DNA from: Mesotaenium endlicherianum
Lineage: Eukaryota; Streptophyta; Zygnematophyceae; Zygnematales; Mesotaeniaceae
Reading direction: 5' to 3'
Length of the DNA stretch: 64,000 nucleotides
Assembly: GCA_009602735.1 (NCBI GenBank)
Contig: WELA01004388.1
Location: 961,540 to 1,025,539, forward strand
The notes under the pieces were generated by a model. It was not told where the DNA came from, ran no database searches, and worked only from the letters and a program-made list of their open reading frames with translations. A program made the translations under genes and the position numbers. This document shows, piece by piece, positions 23,917 through 35,290 of this stretch (positions within the stretch are counted from its first letter, which is position 1; each line of letters begins with the position of its first letter).

Positions 23917-26022
23917 GTGCAAAGAGACGCAACAGAAGCTGCCAGAGACAGAGCATTCAGGGAAGCTGGGGTAGCTGAATTGATGAGATGCCAGGATCTG
24001 TTGGACCAGATCGATAATCGGACCGCTGAATTACAAGCACCTCTAGAAAGAGAGGATACACCCATGGGGGACCAGATGTCTGAGCAGCCGACTCCGCTGC
24101 CAAGCGCAGAAGACGGTACGTAGGACACCCCGCCATCTGTGAGAAACGCCACTCACAGTCAAATTTTTGGGAGACCACCTTCCGGAGCCGCGACATCAAG
24201 GCGTGAGGAGTCTCCAAAAGATGCCAGATCAGGGTATGATACCAACCTCAGCACAAGAGCAGCTGGGCGCGGAGACTCCTGGCAGGAAAGCTCAAGTAGC
24301 TGGAAAGCTAACCAAAAGTGTCTATCGTCTTCACCAGAGCAAGCGCCGTTACAAGACATGTCAGAGGAGTCTGGGAAGAAGACCTCTGAGTCAACGCTTG
24401 AAGACTTTGATACTATCTATACCAAGTATCGGGGCAAGAACGCCAGTGCAATATTGGTAAATGGGCTCAAGAGAGTAGCCAGAATTCAGGAGATCATATG
24501 CCTCGAAGTCATATCCGAAGAACGCAAGGAGGAGTTGGGCAAGCAATTGTCCACAATACCTTCTTTGATCAGCCCAGAGCCGCAGGCTAAGGGGCAACAG
24601 CAGGGTTCGGCCAGTCAGACAGCTGAACCCATTGCAAGGAAGATCATGGAGCAGCTGTTGGAAGCAGACGCTCGACGGCACAAGGAAGAGGAAGTGGCTA
24701 AGGAGGCAAGCAATTTGCAATCAGCCATCGTCAACCTGGCGAAGCTCAACACAGATAATGATAGAGAGCCACCACTACCTGGAGTGGAGAAGTCAGTTGA
24801 AGATGAGGCAGAGATGCCAGACCTTCCAGACTTCGACCTGTCGTCAGTCACCAATGAAGAGGAGATTCGGGAAGAAATTCCACGTTTCCCTACCCCAGAG
24901 CTGGACCTGTTGGAGCTACAAGAGCTCAGGACGGATGACTGGGTGGCCAACCACTTGATAATGGAGGGGCACAGCCCGGCAGATCTATACAATAATCTGA
25001 GGTTGCCTACATCCAGCACTCCAACCGCCAGTTTTCTAGCACCAAAAGCTACCCCACATCAGCTACAACAGTCGCAGGAAGTGGCTGCCTGCACCGCTAA
25101 GATGAAACCAACACAAGGTAATCCTCACGGTCGCGCAAGCTGACCAAGATAGGTGGCCTGGGAAGAAAATGCACCTTTCAAGCGGATGCTGATGCGTTAT
25201 CTCAAATATAGGGGAGCAACTCAAAGCAAAGGGGTTCCAAAAGGAACCATGGCTCCTCCTCCGCAACCTGTCCTGGAGATTTTGCAGAGAGAGGGAGAGG
25301 ATGGCTTGATTCGCAAAGCCATGGCATTGGAAATTCACATTCCCATCGTGCGCCCTTCATCCACTAGAACGTGGAAGAAGGATAGTTCAGCTCCTAGGAC
25401 ACCTGCAGTAATTGAAAGAGAATTGGTAGAGCTGAGAAGTACCATAAGCCGCTTGACAGCAGAGAATGCTGTATATGCACAACTAGCTGCGGCTCAAAGA
25501 CCGCAACCTTTGACACAAGCACGGACGGTTACGCCACCAGCCAGGGAGGAGTTTGGCACAACCATTGCGCGCATTGCTACCATTGAGCGCGAGTGGGGTT
25601 GGACAATTGACCCCCGAGCAGATCCAGCAGGGTGGCCTTTGCCGAACCCACCCCCACCACGTGAAGAGGGAGGAACAGGGACCAGCTGGACTACAGCAGA
25701 TGAAGAGAGGTTCTTGAGGCAGCCCATCCGGAGGCGTCTCACATACTCCACTCAACAGGAGAGGCGACGATCCATCGGAAAAGGTGAAAGGCCTAAGAAG
25801 CAGGCCGCCGAGCCTAAGTCAACGAAGGAGCAAGCTGCAAAGACTGCCACTCCACCACCAACAATTAGGCAGAAAAATATGAAGATCAAGACGAGGGCGA
25901 AAAGTCCCTACCTGAACCCAGAGAGTAGCAACTACTGGATGCCTGTGTTGGGGAAAAGCAGCCGGAAATTGAGGTTTTCACCATTGGAAAAATGGTCTCA
26001 GCCCAACAGAGAGCACAAGTAG
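23917..26022 (+). pseudogene. E1 long spacer between DNMT and RT
   Basis: Two largely open stretches (24139-25143 and 25153-26022) rich in Glu, Lys, Pro and Gln. Short ordered-looking blocks are seen (DTIYTKYRGKNASAILVNGL; ERELVELRSTISRLTAENA, a likely coiled coil; IARIATIEREWGWTIDP). No domain is recognised. Its end leads into a Ty3 pre-RT segment (QRAQVERLLKKHRKVFAS near 26000-26060). Such length between protease and RT is unusual for Ty3 pol. Confidence 0.6.
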
Positions 26023-26099
26023 AAAGGCTGCTGAAGAAGCACCGCAAGGTGTTTGCTTCCACCAAGGAGGAGATTAGGAGAACCACTGCAGTGTGTGTG

Positions 26100-27611
26100 A
26101 GATCACACTTATACTGATAACCCAGCCTCACTTGGGCCGCATAAGCTCAGTCAAACCGAATGGGACTGTGTGGAGAAAACTTGCCAGGAGCTGCACAAGC
26201 TCGGCATGATTGAGTAATCAACCTCAGTACATGGAACTCCCACAGTAGTAGTTGCCAAGAAGGACGAGGCCGGCAATCATACAACCACTCGTATGTGTGG
26301 AGACTACAGGCGACTAAATCTCCATACGAAGCCAGACAGCTACGTAATGCCTACACCAGAGGGGATCTTTGCAATTGCCACCACCGAGAAGATGTTCAGC
26401 ATCATCGATCTACGCCAAGGCTTCAACCAAGTCCCTGTAAAAACAGAAAATCGAGGAAAGACCGCTTTCTGGGCTCAAAGGGAACTTTGGCAATGGGCGG
26501 TAATGCCGTTTGGGCTGAGAAATGCCCCAGTCATCTTTCAGAGGACTATGGATAAAGTGCTGGAGGGGCTGGATTTTGTAAAACCATACATGGATGACGT
26601 AGTGGTGTTTAGTCCATAGAGGAGCACCTCGAGCACTTGGAACAAATGTTCCAGCGCCTGGAGAAATTCCAGATGACGCTGCATCCTGGGAAGTGCAGAT
26701 TCTTTGAGGCACATGTGCCTTACTTAGGACATGAGATTGGGAACAATGCTATGTCCCCTCAGGCTGTAAAGACTGAGGCCATTTACAAGATACCTGCACC
26801 TGCAAATGTGTCAAAGCTGAAAGCTCTCCTAGGGCTAAGCGGATACTATCGTAAACTTGTGAAGGACTATAGCAAAATTGCTAAACCCTTGACAGAACTC
26901 TTGAAAAAGGATGTACCTTTCGTGTGGACGGAAGCCCAGGAGAAGGCCATGAACGAGCTCAAGGAGCGGCTGGTAACGGCCCCAGTCTTGCAAACGCCTG
27001 ACTACTCCAAGCGGTTCAATCTACACACTAACTGGAGTCGTGTGGGAATTGGGGCAGTACTCACTCAGGCCGCAAGTCCTAGTGAGGAGTACGTCATTGC
27101 CTATGCCTCGCGCTCAAATAACCGAGCCAAGAGCAACTAACTGTTCTACGAAGGAGAGCTGCTGGCAGTGGTTTGGGCTGTCACGCATTTTAGAGAGTAT
27201 CTATGGGGAAGACCCTTCACTCTGATCACAGATCACTCGCCATTACTCTGGCTGATGAAGAATGGAGACCTCACTGGTAAATTGGCTCGCTGGGCTTTCA
27301 AGCTCCAGGAGTACCACATGACGGTGGTACATCGAGCAGGTTTACTCAACAACGACGCCGATGGACTCAGCAGGAACCCCGACCCATCCGCAGACGATAG
27401 AACAGGAGCTCAAGAAGACGAAGATCCGAGCAGCCCAGCAGAGTTGGCAGCCTGCCTGGCCGAAATGGCTCAAATAGTAGCGTCAGGTGAAGCTGAGCCT
27501 CTACCCCTGTTCAGTCCAGAAACCTGGAAAGATCAAGCCACTATGCACTGGCTGAAGACGGGAGTCCACATGGAGGGATTATCTGAAGGACCAGGTGAGC
27601 CATCGAGCTAA
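26100..27611 (+). pseudogene. E1 reverse transcriptase and RNase H
   Basis: RT blocks CGDYRRLNLHTKPDSY, IIDLRQGFNQVPV, MPFGLRNAPVIFQRTMD and the active-site region YMDDVVVF are in Ty3 order. The thumb/connection (HEIGNNAMSPQAVKTEAI, LLGLSGYYRKLVKDYS) and RNase H (FTLITDHSPLLWLMKNG, HRAGLLNNDADGLSRNP) follow. The DADGLSR ending is typical of Ty3 RNase H. Broken copy. Confidence 0.9.
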
Positions 27612-28050
27612 AACGTTTTGCTGGAAACGCAATAACCTCTTCAAGATTGAAGAAACTGGTCAGGAGAAGTTGGTGCCAGAACCTACCAAAAGGCGAGCTC
27701 TGGTGCAGGAAATGCACGAGAATACTGGACACTATGGTGTCAAGAAGACGTACAGTCTTCTGGAGCTGTGTTATTGGTGGAGGGGCATGATGGAGCAGTG
27801 TGAGGATGTAATCAAGGCCTGCCAAAGCTGTGATTGCGTCAATGTTGGTTTTACACAGCAACATCCACACTTGCAACCTCTGCCAATCATGGGCCTAGGC
27901 TACCGGTGGAGCTGCGATCTCGCAAAAAATAGACACGCAGCGTTACGCCAGGAAGCAAGATGGAAACTACCGCCTGCAAATTACGCAGATCTAGGAAGGA
28001 GACTTCGTCTACCGCAAGCGCCACACCAAGACCACCATCGACACTAGTTT
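27612..28050 (+). pseudogene. E1 integrase remnant (zinc-binding part)
   Basis: HHCC domain: HENTGHYGVKKTYSLLELCY through CQSCDC, the same block seen on - in E3 near 34900-35050. The catalytic core is largely absent from this copy. E3 shows what the family core looks like (DQGSEF, DHPQTDGPAERM). Confidence 0.8.
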
Positions 28051-28057
28051 AGGTGCA

Positions 28058-28387
28058 GTGACCTTATGCGTGAAACATGCGTTCAACAATGGTGTGTTGG
28101 AACTGGAAGGTTCTGATGGTAAGACCATGAGAGATCACGTGCAGAACTGCTTGCTGTGCCATTTGCCAAATATTGATCCTACGGTTAAGGCTGTGCCCAA
28201 GGTATTGGTGCCAGCCACGCCTTGTGCCAGCTGCAAAGTGCTGGATGATCAAGAAGCAATGGTAACTTGCGATAAGTGTAGTGCTCGTTGGCACATCTTT
28301 TGCATTGGTGAAGAAGAGATTATGGCAGGACGGTGGGAATGTCCTGACCGCCAACCTAAAACTTCCAGCCGCAGAGCTAGGAGATAG
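28058..28387 (+). pseudogene. E1 integrase tail fused to a PHD finger
   Basis: Starts with an integrase C-terminal module (VLELEGSDGKTMRDHVQNC then CHLPNI), followed by a Cys/His cluster CASCKVLDDQEAMVTCDKCS then WHIFC, the C4HC3 pattern of a PHD finger. PHD fingers usually read histone H3 tails, so it could steer integration as chromodomains do in chromoviruses. The same two-module tail is found in E2 at 63194-63514, which shows that it belongs to the element family. Confidence 0.85.
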
Positions 28388-28422
28388 AAGCTTTCAGCGG
28401 CAAGGCAGGAACGCCTCAGCTG

Positions 28423-28433
28423 AAAGGGAGGGG
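28423..28433 (+). other. E1 polypurine tract
   Basis: AAAGGGAGGGG immediately before TGTAAGG of repeat B1. By ordinary LTR logic this marks the start of U3, that is, the beginning of B1. Confidence 0.7.
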
Positions 28434-28777
28434 TGTAAGGGAAACTGAGGATAAGCTAACTTTTTGAAAATTTCTACTAAGTGTTGGTAGTGTGGAATAA
28501 AGAACTGGTCGAGCATGGGAAGCACTGAGTGTGGGATGCATCACCGCATGATGCAAGTGCAGGAAGACCAGGAATGGGTCAACCCCCAACTAGTCTGCCA
28601 CCGACACACGTGCAAAGGTCGATCAACCCGGTCGATTCCCCACGTGCAGCAACGCACCGACCAACGACCAGGAAATCCCCGCACGCGAGAAGGACAGCCG
28701 ACACGTCGACCAGGTTGAAGGAAAACGTGCTGAGAAGCCACGCACGTGCCAGGGATCCGATGCTGTTAGGCACGACA
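28434..28777 (+). repeat. E1 split repeat B1
   Basis: 344 bp beginning TGTAAGGGAAACTGAGG and ending TTAGGCACGACA. Repeated at 29998-30337 and, inverted, in E3 (31579-31925 full, about 33235-33390 partial). Two bases (GC) separate it from A2. Confidence 0.85.
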
Positions 28778-28779
28778 GC

Positions 28780-29997
28780 TGTTGCAACTGCTATCCACTT
28801 GACAGTGTCGCAGGCGCAGCGCAAGTCACGGCCGCCCAGGTGCGGAAAGTCAGCGTTGACTCACCCATTAAAGGACTGAGCTATCCGAGTCAGCGGTTAT
28901 GTCAAAGTCGTTATCACTGTCAAAGTGGTCACGACACGTCAAATCCCACACACAGGGATGGATGGGGATTTGGACGGAATAGTCAACCAAAAGGCTAGGG
29001 GCCTGGAACCAGCGATGAGCCAGCCCAACAAGTGCCAAGTAAGGTACTGATCAATCGGCTATCTAAGCCAAGTACAGCAGGGATGTTGCAGAGGCGTTGT
29101 GTGCCACCTCGGCCAAGACCCTCGAGTGACTAGTCAGGGCTTGCGCGTTCATCTTAAACGCTGCCAGCCGCCAGCCACAAAGGCGTGATTGCCAGCTGAA
29201 AGGCTAAGCAGTCACGCGCGACAGTCACAAGGCGTGCATGCATGCTGAGTGAGTGACAATTTCTAAAGCTGTTTGATGGCTGCTAGGTAAGGACGGCATG
29301 CAAGCTAGGCGCTGTGACTAAGCACTGGCATTCTCGAGAGAGGATAATGTGTGGTGCCTGCGAAAGGCACGAGTCTTGCCTAAAGCTGCCTCATTCTTGC
29401 TTGCATCGTTGTCAAGGAAGCTGAAGGAGCACAGGTTCATAAGGAAAGGAGAAGAAGGAGCGCGAAGAAGAAGGAGTTCACAAGGCCACAGAAGATCCGA
29501 GACGCCACGCTTCTGCCGACGCTGGAAGATTTTTTCTCAGAGTATCATGGAAAGGTTAGACCTCAGGAGTTTCCAAGAGGGGATCTCGCTGGTAGAAAGT
29601 AGAGAGCTGGAGAATAGAATCTGTCAGGAGATTAGCACAAATTTGGGTCAAGTTCTCAGAAGTCTCAATAGTCGAATTGCTGATAGCAAGAGTAGTATTA
29701 ACAAGTAAAGCTCTCAGTGGAGAACTGAGTGAGCCCAGCCAAGCAGTGAAGAGTTGTTAAGGCGCGGTGTTGAGCAAAGAGTTCAGACCAAGCCAGCATA
29801 GATGTGCAGTTTCAGAGTTTTGTAAGCTATGACTTTGTGAAAGTTAAGCGAAAGCCTTGAAGGGCGATTTTCTCTGAATCTGGCATTGCATGTTAAGCTG
29901 CTTAGACGTGATTTCTGCAAACTACAAACTTGTTCATTTTGTTATCCCTCAACTTGGGCAAAAGCCTGTGTGGAAGTAAGACGCTTCTCTCCTACTA
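28780..29997 (+). repeat. E1 terminal repeat A2
   Basis: Direct repeat of A1. Starts TGTTGCAACTGCTATCC and ends CCTACTA, followed without a gap by B2 (TGTAAGG). Confidence 0.88.
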
Positions 29998-30337
29998 TGT
30001 AAGGGAAACTGAGGATAAGCTAACTTTTTGAAAAATTTCTACTAAGTGTTGGTAGTGTGGAATGAGGAACTGGTTGTACATGGGAAGCACTGAGTGTGGG
30101 ATGCATCACCGCATAATGCAAGTGCAAGAAGACCAGGAACGGGTAGCTTCCAGCTAGTCTGCCACCGACACACGTGCAAAGGTCAACCCGGTCGCTTCCC
30201 CACGTGCAGCAACGCACCGACCAACGACCAGGGAACCCCCGCACGCGAGAAGGACCGCCGACACGTCGACCAGGTTGAAGGCACACATGCTGAGAAGCCA
30301 CGCACGTGCCAGGGGTCCAACGCTGTTAGGCACGACA
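29998..30337 (+). repeat. E1 split repeat B2 (3' end)
   Basis: Second copy of B1. It ends CACGACA exactly at the element edge, next to GGAT. Confidence 0.85.
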
Positions 30338-30470
30338 GGATAACCTGTATGCATCGTCAAGAGTGCACGTCAATATGTAACGACTAGTGTTGGTCAGACG
30401 CGCGCAGCGGGAGGTGCGGCAAGTGGAAGTACGGTGGAGTCTCGTTTGATCCCAGAAATTTGAGCAAGGT

Positions 30471-31043
30471 GTAAACTAGCATCAATAATGCAATCAGCAA
30501 ACTCATACATAAGCAAAGTTAGAAGACAGTGCGTATCAATGGCTTCTTGCCTTGGATTCTGATCCCTCCCAGAAAGCTTGTACAAGAAACTTGGCCTCGT
30601 CTCCTAATGCCGAACTCGAGAGCAATGCCTAGCATATGTACGTGGAATGAGATTACTGTTCAACGGCCAGTGCGATGGCACCGCCTACCCGGGAGTTAAT
30701 CACGTTGGTAGGACATCGGTTAACCAAATCCACCGCCATCTCCTATCATCCCGAATCGCCATCCATCATAGGGATGTCATCTGGCCATTCATCTAGCAGA
30801 ACACACTTAGATGCATATCGAGGCAGTTTGCTGCTGCCAAGTACGGAAGTCAGCTGGTTGTCAAAGAATGTGTCAGCAAGCTGACTTAAGTTGACTTCAG
30901 CCAGCTGCTTCCGGCTGAGTCATTAAATCGATATTAATATAAAGTCCAGCAGACTGATTATCAACTGGAGTTCAGTAGGCTGAACATAAAGAACTATTAT
31001 ATTTAAATGAATATTATATCTACTAATATACTGATTCATTACA
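30471..31043 (-). repeat. B-family LTR fragment
   Basis: Matches the inner and right part of the B LTR (12474 side), including the GTTAACC box region and the CTGATTCATTACA end; the first 150 bp or so are missing. It abuts the inverted repeat at 31044. Confidence 0.85.
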
Positions 31044-31478
31044 GGCCGCTTAACATCAAAATTTCTAAGTGTTTGTCAAATTGTCCCTTTCGAAATATTT
31101 GCGAAAATGCCAAATCAGCCTCACCTGACGTGTCGGGCCGATTTGACGTCCACATTCATGCATCACAATGTCTAGTATGTACTAACATAGGCGCGCTATG
31201 CTAAACCAAAACTTCTAGGTAATTCGACTTGGTCGGCACTCAGCATCAGCCAAAATTACGTGAAGGTTCAAATTCATTCTAACGGCCCAGATTGTTCAAA
31301 TCTGTTGGCCAATGCGGCGGTCGCGCTCACCGCGAATGAAGGACAGTCGTTAACCGACCTCAAAACTAATAAAATTTTAGAAATTTGTAACTTTCTCAAT
31401 ACTTAACCAAATTCAACGAATTTGGTATCAAAATGATCACAAAAATGCACTCTACAATCCTATGACCTTATACGTGCA
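31044..31478 (+). repeat. Dispersed repeat, left inverted copy
   Basis: Inverted copy of 35291-35717 at about 75% identity by eye. Outer end GGCCGCTTAACATCAAAA, inner end near CCTATGACCTTATAC. No ORF. See the right copy and the matching finding. Confidence 0.75.
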
Positions 31479-31578
31479 CACTAACAACACACGTACAAGT
31501 GACGTTGACACGAGTAGGCATAACACATTTTGGAGCATATCGTTATCGTGACCTTCTTATATTCGATGTTTGTATATG

Positions 31579-33390
31579 TGTCGTGCCTAGCCGTATCGGA
31601 TCCAAGGCACGTGTGAGACTCTCCTGCACGTGTGCCACTGACCTGGTCAACGTGTCGGTGGTTCCTCACGAGTGCGTGCCTTGCCTGGTTGACTGGTCGG
31701 TGTATCCCTGCACACATGGGAAATCAACTTGATCGATCGATCTTCGCACGTGTGTCAATGGCAGGTTTGCCTGTGGTTGACCAGCTTCTGGTCATCTTGC
31801 ACCTGCACCAGCCAGTGAGAGGTTGAACATTCAGTTTTCTCACACTTAGCTTGCTCTTTCTCAGCTCCTATTTCAAGACTTGGGGAAGTTTGCAAAAAGT
31901 TTTGTATTCCTCATTTTTCCTTACAAAGACAGAAGTGTCTTACTTCCAAATGGAATTCTGCCCAAGTTGAAGGGTACACAAGTGAACAGTTTCTAGTATG
32001 AAAAAATCACGTCTAAGCAGATCACAAGCATCACCAAGTTTCTGAGATCATTGCCCTTCAGGCTTTCGCTTAACTTTCAAAAACATCAAAACTTATAAAA
32101 CTCTTAATCATAGCAGCTATGCCGGCCTTGCTTGAGTCTTCCGCTCAAAGCCGCGCCTAACAGTTCTTCACCGCTGGCTAGCCTCACATAATTTCTATTG
32201 AGGGTTCTAATCTTGCTAATTTTGCTCTTGCTTTTAACAATTCGACAATTGAGAATTTTGAGAACTTAAAAACCAACACAGCACTCAACATTTCATGTGC
32301 TTTCCGTACACTCGTGGTGTTTGATTCGAAACTGCGCTACAATCTCTCAGAAGATCGTATCTGCAAGTTTCCTATTCTTTTCAAGCGGATCTCGTTGGGA
32401 ACTCTTGATTTCTAACTTTTCTATGATACAATAAGAGAAATTCTACAAGCGTCGGCATAAGCTAATCTTCTTGGGCTCCTTGTGGCCTTGGAGACTCCTT
32501 CTTCTTTGCGTCTTCTCTCTTCTCCTTCTTCTTTCTCCTTTGCTACTTTCTGCTTCTTGGCAAAGTGTGAAAGGCAAGAATGAGGTAAGTTTGTATGGAG
32601 CTTGTGCTTATCTCAGGCACCCTGCAAGCACGTCTCTTTCAAGAGTGTCGTGACTTAGTCACGCTTTGCATGCATGCAAATTTCACCTCGTGGGACTCAA
32701 TGCATGTCTTGAGTTATGTCGCGTCACTTAGCCTGCATGTCGGCCTCGTGATGATTGCGCGTGCTTGCTTAACCTTTTGGTCGGCATGCACGCCTTCGTG
32801 GCTTCAAGCCCATGTTTCTTGTCGTGTCATTTCTGACGTGGCAGCTCCATTGAAGGGCTGCTGCTGAGTTGGTCTGCTTACTCAGCGTGGGATGACTCGT
32901 CCATCGCTAAGCTAGCTGCTGTGTTAGCTTTCTTTGACTTTGCAATTGCTAAGCTAGCGATTGGGTCAGCTCTCATGACTTAGCAGCTGCTGACATGGAC
33001 CATTTGGAGGTCTGGTGGGGTCAACCTTACGGCTGACCTGACTGTGAAATTCCCACTCATCACTAAGTGTGACTTTTGACTTGTCGCAATCACCCTCACG
33101 TGTGACTTTGACATGGACTAACTTGCATGCTTCTGCAATCTGATTGGTGAGACAATGCTGACTATCCGTACCTGTGGCCGCCGTGACTTGCGCCACGCGT
33201 GCCGTGTTGTCCAATTGACGTCAATCGCAACAACTGTCGTGCCTAGCCGTGTCGGAGCCACGGCACGTGTGAGGCTATCCTGCATGTGTGCCATCAACCT
33301 GGTCGACGTATCGGTGGTTCCTCATGTGTGGGTACCTTGCCTGGTGGACTGGTCGGTGCATCCCTGCACGTGGGAAATCAACTTGGTCGA
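31579..33390 (-). repeat. E3 3' repeat block B1(partial)-A2-B2
   Basis: B2 31579-31925, A2 31926-33232, B1 from 33235. The two-base gap between B1 and A2 is conserved in size with E1 (GC there, GT here). Identity to E1 is clearly lower than between the two E1 copies. Confidence 0.75.
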
Positions 33391-33563
33391 TCGACCTTTG
33401 GCCGACTTAATGATTTGCACCATTCTTTCTGCTGGACCATCTGTTTGTGGATGATCCCTAGAGGAAGTGCGATGATTCATGGAGCATTTATTCAAAAGTC
33501 TTTGAAAAGACTCTTGGAACTCAGAGCCTTGGTCTATCAGCACTTCTGCTAGATCTTTGTGAT

Positions 33564-34677
33564 TGTAACGATCCGCCACGTGGCCGGATGCGGCGCGTGC
33601 GACACGTCGCGAAATGCGACCAAAAGAGTCAATTTGAATGTGTATAAGAACAGTTGGCGCGCGATCAAAGTACCTCCAGTCATCATTTGTTCATATCGAT
33701 ATATAGGAATTGCCATATAGGATAGGCAACCCCGTCGAATATGCCCACGGGTTACTAGGGGATAGGGAGTGTACGGGTGGTTAGTAGGGAGTCGAGTTGT
33801 ATGTGTACCTCTCACGTCAGGCTGTCTCATCCTTCTCGGTCGACTCTCAAACTTGAGTAGGACGGTTGAAGTCTTTCACTATTTGGTACGTATATTTTAC
33901 AAATAGGTACTTAGTCGCAATGACGCGATACTGTGTCATCATAGTTAACTTAGTGTGAGTGTTCGATTAGTAGGCACTGGGCATAGTTTTCCTTGCGGGC
34001 ACGCTACTTAGGCAACGAACTAACACCCGAAAGGTATTAGTTCTTGTATGTTCAATTTATTGCTTGAAATCATTATAGTTTTTGAATCATGATGTTGTTT
34101 TTTTATTGTGTCCTAATGCACGTCACTCTATGATAGTAGACGAGCTTGCTTAGCACATCAATGACGCACACTCTATGATTGTGTTTGCGACGTGGTTCCT
34201 TGGCCGATGAAAAATGATGGCATTTCGGCCCAGTTACAGAAAGGAACACTTACCCTTACAATGGGCCAAAATAACGGAAGCGCACGGCCAAAGAAAGTCC
34301 TCGCATGCTAGCTCGGCCATAACATACGAACCGACCGCGGATCTTCACCCCGCCATAGAATAGACCCTCTCTATCTTCTTTGCTTAGGTGTAGACTACCA
34401 CGTTCCAGTCCCGGTTTTATTGCTTTTTTTTCAGTTAGTGATTAGCTGCAGCCCATCACTGCCCAGCCCAGACTTCTAGTAATCTTCTTACATTTGCCGT
34501 TCATAAGCTGTGGGCTTTTCCCCTGCTAGTGGAGGTTTTTACCCACGGAACCTAGGTTAACCAGTCCACTCCTAGTCCAGGATTAGTCCTGGTCCTGGAT
34601 CACTCTTTTGTGTGTGTGTCCACTTCTGTCCTAGCTGCACCGATGCCTAGCCTTCACCGACAGTCCATGTTGCGACA
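33564..34677. repeat. LTR-like insert in the E3 integrase
   Basis: Interrupts E3 integrase; bounded on + by TGTAACGATCC and TTGCGACA, so TG...CA. Positions 33700-34060 match 46490-46830 (the GATAGGCAA and CACTGGGCATAG blocks), which links it to the leader/LTR region of E2. No matching target duplication was found, so one edge may be lost or misplaced. Confidence 0.6.
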
Positions 34678-35290
34678 CCATCCACTTAAAAAAATGCTCA
34701 ATCATGACCATGATATGCTTATTATCTCATTTGGACAAGCAATGACTCGCTTGTTGAATTGAAGCTCCAGCAATAGCCAAGGCCCATGATCTACAGAGGT
34801 TGCAAGTGCGGATGCTGTTGTGCAAACCCAGCGTTGACTAGGTCCCAGCTTTGACATGCTTTGACCACACCTTCGCATTGCTGCTTCATGCCCCTCCACC
34901 AATTTTGAAAGACTGTAAGTCTTTTTGACACCTTAGTGTCCAGTGTTCTCGAGCATTTCTTGCACCTGAGTTCGTCTCTTGATGGGTTCTGGCACTAGCT
35001 TCTCCTTACCGTTTTCCTCTCTCTTGAAAAGGTTATTGCGTTTCCAGCAGAACCTCTTAGCTCCATGGCTCACCTGGTCGCTCTCTTTCAGAGATAGTCC
35101 TTCCAGGTGCACTCTTGTCTTCAGCCAGTGTATACTGGCTTGATCTTTCTAGAGATTTGGACTGAACGGGGACGATATCTTATCTTCACCTGGCTCTGCC
35201 ATATCAGCTATTTCGGCCAAACAAGCGGCCAACTCTGCTGGGGTACTTGCGTCTTCACCTTCGCGAGCGCCTATTTTGTCGTGAAAAGAT

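Larger units (their letters stand above)
9305..30337 (+). mobile_element. E1: DNMT- and PHD-bearing Ty3/gypsy element with split direct repeats, broken
   Basis: Old Ty3/gypsy-type element, net length about 11.7 kb once nested insertions are set aside. Parts in order: terminal repeat A1, gag (interrupted by element B), zinc knuckles, aspartic protease, cytosine-5 DNMT (interrupted by a solo LTR), long spacer, RT, RNase H, integrase remnant, integrase tail with PHD finger, then B1-A2-B2. It starts TGTTACG and ends CACGACA, bounded by GGAT at 9301-9304 and 30338-30341, a likely 4-bp target duplication. It has several breaks, probably ten or so, and part of the integrase is gone. A1 and A2 differ by a few percent by eye, so the insertion is of moderate age and older than B. 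Confidence 0.85.
31579..35275 (-). mobile_element. E3: fragment of an E1-family element, broken
   Basis: On - it reads pre-integrase linker and HHCC zinc domain (35275 to about 34690), an LTR-like insert (33564-34677), the integrase core (LIDQGSEFQESFQRLL, DHPQTDGPAERM), a partial B1 (33390-33235), two bases (GT), A2 (33232-31926) and a full B2 (31925-31579) ending GGCACGACA. This repeats the B1-A2-B2 order of E1 in an independent copy. The 5' half is missing; the 35275 edge meets the inverted repeat. Multiple breaks; looks older than E1. Confidence 0.8.

Noticed and set aside
29998-30337. A separate truncated LTR next to the E1 3' LTR
   Set aside because: The same B-A-B order occurs in E3, and the missing part at the E1 5' end is exactly this segment, so a family-level layout is more likely.
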